A stretch of 9,584 nucleotides of DNA from Deltaproteobacteria bacterium. GTDB taxonomy: Bacteria; Desulfobacterota; Binatia; UBA9968. Positions 5,479 through 9,584 of the stretch are shown here, one piece after another. Position 1 is the stretch's first letter, and each line of letters opens with the position of its first letter. The notes beneath the pieces were generated by a model. That model worked only from the letters and a program-made list of their open reading frames with translations, was not told the DNA's origin and ran no database searches. The stretch lies in contig JAHFAP010000117.1 of the NCBI GenBank assembly GCA_023250495.1, forward strand, positions 1 through 9,584, read 5' to 3'. A program made the position numbers and the translations under genes.

Positions 5479-6642
5479 ATGCCAGTCAAGGACAAGAGCA
5501 CACGTAACGAACGGCGCCGCCCAGGTGAGATTAGAGACGCTATTGTCAATGTACTTTCGCGTAGGCCTAGCGGAGCATCCATTGCTGAAATTCAAGACGC
5601 CGTTCACGGCTTGATCGGCAGCGCCGCTCCATCCAGCGTACGATCCTATCTTCGATTGAACTCTAATTCACTTTTTCGGCGCCACGACCGCGGTGTATAC
5701 ACAATCCGTGAAACGGCTGAAACATACGGACAGAAGGCCCGAAAACAGCCGTCATTTAGGTCCTTTAGATTTGGCGGCACAACCTTATTTGAGGGTGATT
5801 GTCTCGAGTGGCTGCGTCAGCAACGTGAAAACTCTATACATGCGGTGGTGACCGATCCGCCTTACGGTTTAGTGGAGTACGCGCCGGCGCAACAGGAAAA
5901 GCTGCGCAACGGCAAGGGTGGGATCTGGCGAATTCCGCCCGCATTCGACGGCGCTAAACGCTCTCCGCTTCCCCGTTTCACGGTTCTGTCTCGCGACGAG
6001 GTTGAAGAACTCGCCCGCTTTTTCTTCGAGTGGGGCCGCACGTCGTTACCCGTTCTTGTTCCGGGAGCGAACGTCGTCGTTGCGAGCAACCCATTGCTGT
6101 CATACATTGTTTCGGGAGCGCTGGCACGCGCCGGGTTGGAACGACGGGGAGAGATCGTGCGGCTCGTTATGACGATGCGCGGGGGCGACAGGCCGAAACA
6201 TGCACATGAGGAGTTCCCCGGCGTGAGCGTAATGCCGCGTTCGATGTGGGAACCTTGGATAGTGTTTCGTAAACCGATCGAGGGACGCGTCCAAGACAAT
6301 CTTCGCAAGTGGAAGACGGGCGGATTCAGGCGGCCCTCCGGCGACCGTCCCTTTGGGGACGTCATTCCATCGTCGCCGACGCACAAATCCGAGCGTGCGC
6401 TGGCGCCTCATCCAAGCCTTAAACCTCAAGCATTTCTGCGCATGTTGATTCGAGGTGTGCTTCCGCTCGGCGAGGGTATCGTGTTCGACCCGTTCGCAGG
6501 GTCGGGATCGACATTAGCCGCCGCGGAAGCAATCGGGTACAAGAGCGTGGGGATCGAGAAAGACTCTCGCTATTTTAACCTGGCCACTGCAGCGATTCCC
6601 AAGCTTGCCGCATTTAGGAATGAGCCGTGGAAGAAGTCGTAG
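5479..6642 (+). CDS. Beta-class DNA methyltransferase (N6-adenine or N4-cytosine) with N-terminal winged helix
   Basis: This is a 387-residue S-adenosylmethionine-dependent DNA methyltransferase that methylates an exocyclic amino group of A or C. Residues about 14-77 look like a winged helix-turn-helix of the HARE-HTH kind seen in restriction-modification proteins (EIRDAIVNVL ... SIAEIQDAV ... SSVRSYLRLN ... RHDRGVYTI). The catalytic motif IV, TDPPYG, is at 125-130. The SAM-binding motif I, DPFAGSGST, follows far downstream at 337-345, then GYKSVGIEKDSRYF. Motif IV before motif I defines the beta class. The central segment (about 140-300) should hold the target recognition region. ATG 5479 was chosen over TTG 5473; neither has a strong ribosome-binding site. 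No endonuclease is recognised beside it, so it looks like an orphan or a relic of a restriction-modification system. It lies between two copies of the aroG 3' end, which points to insertion. The recognition sequence cannot be predicted. Confidence 0.93.
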   Translation: MPVKDKSTRNERRRPGEIRDAIVNVLSRRPSGASIAEIQDAVHGLIGSAAPSSVRSYLRLNSNSLFRRHDRGVYTIRETAETYGQKARKQPSFRSFRFGGTTLFEGDCLEWLRQQRENSIHAVVTDPPYGLVEYAPAQQEKLRNGKGGIWRIPPAFDGAKRSPLPRFTVLSRDEVEELARFFFEWGRTSLPVLVPGANVVVASNPLLSYIVSGALARAGLERRGEIVRLVMTMRGGDRPKHAHEEFPGVSVMPRSMWEPWIVFRKPIEGRVQDNLRKWKTGGFRRPSGDRPFGDVIPSSPTHKSERALAPHPSLKPQAFLRMLIRGVLPLGEGIVFDPFAGSGSTLAAAEAIGYKSVGIEKDSRYFNLATAAIPKLAAFRNEPWKKS

Positions 6643-6755
6643 ACGTCCTGCATGGCCATCGCGAAATCCTTGAGCCGGAGTTCGAACGGAAGAACTGCGT
6701 TGCGGTTCAATTTCGTTTCGTCAACTTGGTTTCGACGGATCGCCATCGGCCGTAA
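6627..6755 (+). CDS. Possible small or truncated gene after the methyltransferase (42 residues)
   Basis: An open frame from GTG 6627 to TAA 6753-6755 overlaps the methyltransferase end by 16 bases. Its reading begins MEEVVDVLHGHREILEPEFE and is charged and helix-like in its first half. The overlap is what one expects of a coupled downstream gene such as a restriction endonuclease, here cut short. I do not recognise the sequence, there is no clear ribosome-binding site, and the frame is short enough to be chance. The rest of the 271-base stretch between the methyltransferase and the solute-binding protein gene (6643-6913) holds only the aroG 3'-end copy, preceded by a weaker match to aroG at about 6807-6821. 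Confidence 0.25.
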   Translation: MEEVVDVLHGHREILEPEFERKNCVAVQFRFVNLVSTDRHRP

Positions 6756-6831
6756 TCAGCGTACCTGCGTAAAATAACCGAGATACTACCAGAACTGTCG
6801 GATGCTGAAAAGAGCCAGAGACACGCCTGGG

Positions 6832-6885
6832 GATGCAGTCCGCAAGCGGCGCCTCAAGGAAGAGGCAGAGACAGAGGCTGAATAG
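6832..6885 (+). pseudogene. aroG 3'-end remnant, copy 2 of the 54-base repeat
   Basis: Codon by codon this reads D-A-V-R-K-R-R-L-K-E-E-A-E-T-E-A-E-stop, one residue different from the real AroG end (Ala to Thr) with otherwise synonymous changes and TAG in place of TAA. It matches 5357-5410 at 46 of 54 positions. Just upstream, 6807-6821 (E-K-S-Q-R if read) resembles aroG 5324-5338 (E-D-S-H-R) at 11 of 15 positions. The two blocks are separated by 8 fewer bases than in aroG, as in a decaying copy. There is no longer aroG-like frame in front. It is either a displaced aroG end (attR-like) or the stub of a second DAHP synthase gene. Confidence 0.75.
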
Positions 6886-6913
6886 AGCCGCGCGGCGATA
6901 TCAACGCGCGCCA

Positions 6914-7963
6914 CTACTGCCAAAGCTTTTTAAAGAACCCCTCTTTTTCTAGCTCGTCGACATAGCGGTTGTCATAGTAGGCTGACAGCGGGAACTTTTT
7001 CGCGGCGGTGGCGTCGATGGACTTCTGGCTTACCATCTGGTCCACCAGAGCAGCAAAGGCCTCTGAAGGCATGGACGCGTCTTTCGTAAGGGCCTCGACT
7101 GAGAATCGATAGCTTTCGTCCAGCAACTTTTCATCGGTCATCTTCGTGTACTTGGCTAAGGTTTTCGTCGCCAGCTCCTTGCTGTCGTAAATCTGCCGAA
7201 TACCTTCGAACGCGGCCCGAATAAATCGCTTGACCACGTTCGGGTTTTTCTCCGCGTAGGAGCGGCGCGCTGCGACTCCGTTTTCAACCACCGGGATATT
7301 CCATTCCCGAAACTGCTTGACGCTCACCAGCTCACGGAAACCTTTTTCTCGAAGCATAATGCTCTGGGGCGGCGGCACCATCGCGGCGGCGACGTTGCCG
7401 GACATCAGCGCCGCGGCAGACTCGGGAATGCCGCCCGTCTGAATGATGGTCACGCCCGTCACGCCGGCCCGCTGAAGGATATTCAGCGCCGCGATGTGTG
7501 AGATCGATCCAAAGCGGCTCACGCCGACTTTTTGCCCCTTCAACTGACCCACGTCCGTGATCGAGGGTTGGGAATACATCGGGACGGTGAATGTCTTGAC
7601 CACGGCGGCAACTTGGATAACGTCGCCGCCATTCACCACGTTGGCGACTACCGACGGTCCGGCCAAACCGGCGAAATTAGCCTCGCCCGCCAGCATCGCC
7701 TGGACGATCACGGACGACGCTCCTTCGTAAAACATGTCAACGTCGAGACCGTTCTTCTCGAAAAACCCGCCCTCCTTGGCCATCCACCAAGGCAGACTGT
7801 TCCAAGCGATGGGTGAATAAGGGAACTTGATCTTGTCCGGCGTCGCCGCGCTGACATTTTGCGACGGCAGACAAATCGCGAGCGAGAGCAGAATCCAAAG
7901 AAACCACACGCGCAGGGTGATCCTCTCAGACCGAAAGAAGTTGAAGCTGAACGAGACAGACAT
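6914..7963 (-). CDS. ABC transporter substrate-binding protein, NitT/TauT (NMT1/SsuA-like) family
   Basis: This is a 349-residue periplasmic solute-binding protein of the nitrate/sulfonate/thiamine-precursor type. A signal peptide is visible: a basic n-region with Arg 11, 14 and 18, a hydrophobic stretch VWFLWILLSLAICL (19-32) and a VSAA cleavage site about residue 39-40. The n-region is rather long. The mature protein opens with a family-like stretch (KIKFPYSPIAWNSLPWWMAK) and EGGFFEKNGLDVDMFY, then LAGEANFAGLAGPSVV, LKGQKVGVSRFGS, and GIPESAAALMSGNVAAAMVPPP. These correspond to the two-lobed ligand-binding fold. The ligand is unknown. No permease or ATPase gene is in the window, so it is an orphan here. 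It lies 96 bases downstream of the ACT-domain gene on the same strand and points toward the methyltransferase gene. Its stop is TAG at 6914-6916. Confidence 0.92.
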   Translation of the reverse strand: MSVSFSFNFFRSERITLRVWFLWILLSLAICLPSQNVSAATPDKIKFPYSPIAWNSLPWWMAKEGGFFEKNGLDVDMFYEGASSVIVQAMLAGEANFAGLAGPSVVANVVNGGDVIQVAAVVKTFTVPMYSQPSITDVGQLKGQKVGVSRFGSISHIAALNILQRAGVTGVTIIQTGGIPESAAALMSGNVAAAMVPPPQSIMLREKGFRELVSVKQFREWNIPVVENGVAARRSYAEKNPNVVKRFIRAAFEGIRQIYDSKELATKTLAKYTKMTDEKLLDESYRFSVEALTKDASMPSEAFAALVDQMVSQKSIDATAAKKFPLSAYYDNRYVDELEKEGFFKKLWQ

Positions 7964-7967
7964 ACAT

Positions 7968-7975
7968 CCTCCTTT
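7968..7975 (-). promoter_or_regulatory. Strong ribosome-binding site of the solute-binding protein gene
   Basis: On the minus strand AAAGGAGG precedes ATG 7963 with a 4-base spacer (ATGT). It fixes this start, even though the resulting signal-peptide n-region is long. Confidence 0.7.
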
Positions 7976-8003
7976 GATTCACGCCGTGTAAAGTGGATGT
8001 AGC

Positions 8004-8042
8004 GTTGGGGTCGTGTCTGTAATCTTGAATCTCGCCCCCAAC
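8004..8042. repeat. Inverted repeat between the ACT-domain and solute-binding protein genes
   Basis: GTTGGGG (8004-8010) and CCCCAAC (8036-8042) are 7-base inverted arms around a 25-base loop. They occupy most of the 96-base spacer. No T-run follows on either strand, so a terminator is doubtful; an operator or a chance repeat is as likely. Confidence 0.3.
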
Positions 8043-8059
8043 CGGCCAGTTTGACTTCG

Positions 8060-8488
8060 TTACTTCAAAGCTTTCTTTAAAAGCTTGACGGCATTCGCCG
8101 CGTCGTCGGCGTTGTCGAAAGCAAAATATGTCACGCTCCTTCGCCCCAGCGCGGCTGCGGAGACGCCGCGCAGATTGATGCCGGCGTCGGCAAGCGCGCG
8201 GGTCATCTTAGTGCCCAGTCCCGGCCGGTCCGGACCCTCTACGCGCACCGACTGCAGACTGCTCGACGTGCTGAAGCCGGCCTCCGTTGCGGCCTGTTTT
8301 TGTTTTGCTGTCTTGACCGGCGTCAGGAAAACGACCCCTGTGCCGGGTTTGTCGGGAGCGCGACGGGAGATAATAAACTCGAGGCTCGCTCCGGCTTTCG
8401 CCAGGGTCTCCAATTTTTCCGCCAGTCCGCCCGGGCGGTCGTCGATCTCCGCCGCCCACACGTCGACTTTGCGAATAGCGTATGCCAT
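8060..8488 (-). CDS. Protein of two tandem ACT domains
   Basis: This 142-residue protein appears to consist only of two ACT domains, small folds that bind amino acids or similar ligands, usually for allosteric control. Domain 1 has DRPGGLAEKLETLAKAGASL (17-36); domain 2 has DRPGLGTKMTRALADAGINL (87-106) followed by a beta strand (VTYFAF, 119-124). No catalytic or DNA-binding domain is attached. I chose ATG 8488 because a near-ideal AAGGAGGT lies 5 bases upstream; an upstream ATG at 8548 would read through the cupin remnant in another frame. The gene is 26 bases downstream of the cupin pseudogene's stop and 96 bases upstream of the solute-binding protein gene, so the three may once have been one transcript. 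The ligand and target are unknown. A link to the nearby aroG is possible but unsupported. Confidence 0.88.
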   Translation of the reverse strand: MAYAIRKVDVWAAEIDDRPGGLAEKLETLAKAGASLEFIISRRAPDKPGTGVVFLTPVKTAKQKQAATEAGFSTSSSLQSVRVEGPDRPGLGTKMTRALADAGINLRGVSAAALGRRSVTYFAFDNADDAANAVKLLKKALK

Positions 8489-8493
8489 GGTCC

Positions 8494-8501
8494 ACCTCCT
8501 T
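8494..8501 (-). promoter_or_regulatory. Ribosome-binding site of the ACT-domain gene
   Basis: AAGGAGGT on the minus strand, 5 bases before ATG 8488, decides the start against the longer upstream frame. Confidence 0.8.
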
Positions 8502-8514
8502 ATTTTTTTTAGAC

Positions 8515-8820
8515 CTATCTCTTCGTCTTTACATGCACGGCCAGCCATATCGTGTCTGGACCGGTTCGGCTGACTCGATGTTTGACATGGCTTGCAATCA
8601 TGAGATGGTTTTCTTCTTTCATTTCAACCGACTCGCCGCCTTCGAACTCCAACATGGCATGGCCGCGCAACACGATCACCCACTCGTCTTCAGGTTGATT
8701 GTACCAGAACCCGGTTTAGCTACTATAGAATTAGCAGACGATGCGGTCAATGGAGTCGGGTGTGGCAGGCACGCCCCTGCCGGTCAATATACCAAGATCA
8801 GCCGACGCGCGAAATAGATT
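8515..8820 (-). pseudogene. Cupin-domain protein, broken by two in-frame stop codons
   Basis: Reading the minus strand from 8820 to the TAG at 8517-8515 gives a small single-domain cupin: NLFRASADL at the start, then SIDRIVC, TGFWYNQPEDEWVIVLRG, MLEFEGGESVEM and a C-terminal IASHVKHRVSRTG, ending WLAVHVKTKR. These match the known pattern of about 110-residue cupins (NLF..., ERIVS..., GFWYDQPEDEWV..., PAHVKHRV). Two TAA codons interrupt it at 8733-8731 and 8718-8716 within the same frame. Spacing around them is conserved, so substitutions and not indels broke it. No ATG, GTG or TTG lies in frame before NLF, so the start also seems lost. The part after the second stop (66 codons) remains open but begins inside the barrel. 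It fills the 388-base gap between the ACT-domain and glutathione-transferase genes. Confidence 0.75.
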
Positions 8821-8847
8821 GACGGCAAAAGACTCTAGTGCTTTAGT
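8819..8847 (+). promoter_or_regulatory. Putative promoter of the glutathione-transferase gene
   Basis: TTGACG (8819-8824, 5 of 6 to the -35 consensus) and TTTAGT (8842-8847, 4 of 6 to the -10 consensus) are 17 bases apart. They lie 29 bases before the ATG. Found by eye only. Confidence 0.35.
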
Positions 8848-8866
8848 TGTCTGACCACTCTTTTTT

Positions 8867-8871
8867 GGAGG
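8867..8871 (+). promoter_or_regulatory. Ribosome-binding site of the glutathione-transferase gene
   Basis: GGAGG, 5 bases before ATG 8877. It supports this start over the TTG at 8847, which would add 10 residues not found in YfcG-type proteins. Confidence 0.75.
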
Positions 8872-8876
8872 CTCAC

Positions 8877-9584
8877 ATGATCGATCTCTACTACTGGACC
8901 ACGCCGAACGGCCACAAGATCACCATATTCTTGGAAGAAACGAGGCTCCCCTACACCATCAAGCCGATCGACATCGGCAAGGGCGAGCAGTTCGCCGCGG
9001 ACTTTCTCGCCATTTCCCCGAACAACCGCATTCCGGCGATTGTGGATCACGAACCGGCTCACGGGAAAGGGCCGCTAAGCGTCTTTGAGTCCGGCGCGAT
9101 TCTGCAATATCTGGCCGAGAAGACCGGCAAGTTTCTGCCAGCCGATCTGCGCGGCCGCACCGACGCCATGCAGTGGCTGTTCTGGCAGATGGGCGGCCTG
9201 GGGCCGATGCTCGGACAGAACCACCACTTCAGGAACTACACGACAGAAAAGATTCCCTACGCCATCAACCGCTACCTCAAGGAAACCGAGCGGCTCTATG
9301 GGGTGCTTGACGAACGGCTGGCTGACCGCACGTTTGTCGCGGGCGATTACTCGATCGCCGACATGGCATGTTATCCATGGATTGTCCTCCATGAGCGGCA
9401 AGGCCAAAACTTAGATGACTTTCCGAACGTCAAGCGCTGGTTCGAAACGATTCAGCGGCGCGCCGCGGTGCAGCGGGCCTACGCCCTGGCAAAGACCATC
9501 AACACGGCAACGACCATGACTGAGGAAGCGAAGTTGATTTTGTTCGGCCAGGGCCGGAGGCCGGGACGCCCTGCGTCTTCCTGA
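8877..9584 (+). CDS. yfcG: Glutathione S-transferase family, YfcG-like disulfide-bond oxidoreductase
   Basis: This is a complete 235-residue protein ending with TGA at the last base of the window. It belongs to the Nu-class/Ure2p-like glutathione transferases, which reduce disulfides with glutathione and protect against peroxides in the cytoplasm. The N-terminal thioredoxin-like domain (1-88) opens MIDLYYWTTPNGHKITIFLE with the class-specific TTPNG; Thr9 and Asn11 match the E. coli YfcG glutathione-contacting residues. NNRIPAIVDH (49-58) holds the cis-Pro, and FESGAILQYLAEKTG (70-84) binds the glutathione glutamyl group. The all-helical C-terminal domain has LFWQMGGLGPMLGQNHHF (101-118), nearly identical to YfcG, and the folding motif YSIADMACYPW (158-168). 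The C-terminal 35 residues diverge. It has its own promoter-like sequence and is divergent from the cupin remnant. No functional tie to its neighbours is evident. Confidence 0.95.
   Translation: MIDLYYWTTPNGHKITIFLEETRLPYTIKPIDIGKGEQFAADFLAISPNNRIPAIVDHEPAHGKGPLSVFESGAILQYLAEKTGKFLPADLRGRTDAMQWLFWQMGGLGPMLGQNHHFRNYTTEKIPYAINRYLKETERLYGVLDERLADRTFVAGDYSIADMACYPWIVLHERQGQNLDDFPNVKRWFETIQRRAAVQRAYALAKTINTATTMTEEAKLILFGQGRRPGRPASS

Noticed and set aside
6652..6777. 41-codon ATG frame after the methyltransferase
   Set aside because: Composition (many Ser, Arg and Asn, no pattern) looks like noise, and it conflicts with the more protein-like GTG frame at 6627.
5411..6831. Integrase or transposase within the methyltransferase segment
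   Set aside because: Looked for and not found; the only substantial frame is the methyltransferase, so any mobilising enzyme must act in trans or is outside the window.
6887..6896. GCCGCGCGGC palindrome beside the aroG remnant
   Set aside because: No loop for a hairpin, no T-run, and short GC palindromes are common by chance here.
8085..8573. 162-codon plus-strand frame opposite the ACT-domain gene
   Set aside because: The minus strand carries two clear DRPG ACT motifs and an ideal ribosome-binding site; the plus frame has neither.
8482..8817. 111-codon plus-strand frame between the ACT-domain and glutathione-transferase genes
   Set aside because: The opposite strand reads as a degraded cupin over the same interval; the plus frame shows nothing recognisable.
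1..9584. CRISPR array, tRNA, rRNA or riboswitch
   Set aside because: No regularly spaced repeats, cloverleaf sequences or known conserved RNA motifs were noticed on either strand; the only repeats are those listed.

Overview
The window reads as a piece of a moderately GC-rich bacterial chromosome carrying mostly catabolic and accessory genes. Class III CoA-transferases, a crotonase, a lone NitT/TauT-type solute-binding protein and a dispersed palindromic repeat (arms like TGTCATTCTGAG / CGAAGAATCTC) together suggest an uncultivated soil or groundwater lineage of the broad deltaproteobacterial/Binatota/Rokubacteria/Tectomicrobia kind. That placement is inference; there is no rRNA or other marker here.

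Left part (1-4238, all +): a cut-off gene with the residue pattern of a ferritin-like diiron oxygenase overlaps by 4 bases a 68-residue 2[4Fe-4S] ferredoxin. Then come a CaiB/BaiF CoA-transferase (Glu where the catalytic Asp is expected), a second CaiB/BaiF CoA-transferase (Asp present), and a crotonase that keeps only one of the two usual catalytic Glu residues. Two palindromic repeats sit in the spacers. Read together, this is a plausible CoA-thioester catabolic cluster: one or two transferases activate an acid, the diiron enzyme fed by the ferredoxin oxygenates it, and the crotonase processes the product. The substrate cannot be read from the sequence.

Middle (4331-6885, +): a class I, AroG-type DAHP synthase is followed by a beta-class DNA methyltransferase with an N-terminal winged-helix domain and its own promoter/palindrome. 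Directly after the methyltransferase region, the last 54 bases of aroG occur a second time, codon for codon, with almost only third-position differences. The methyltransferase segment is therefore bracketed by two diverged copies of the aroG 3' end. This is the expected footprint of a small element inserted at the end of aroG, or of a second aroG that has been almost entirely replaced.

Right part (6914-8820, -): reading leftward there is a cupin pseudogene (two in-frame TAA codons, no start codon), a two-ACT-domain protein and a secreted ABC-transporter substrate-binding protein without its permease or ATPase. Divergently, on +, a YfcG-like glutathione-dependent disulfide reductase ends at the right edge. 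No tRNA, rRNA, CRISPR array, integrase or transposase was seen.
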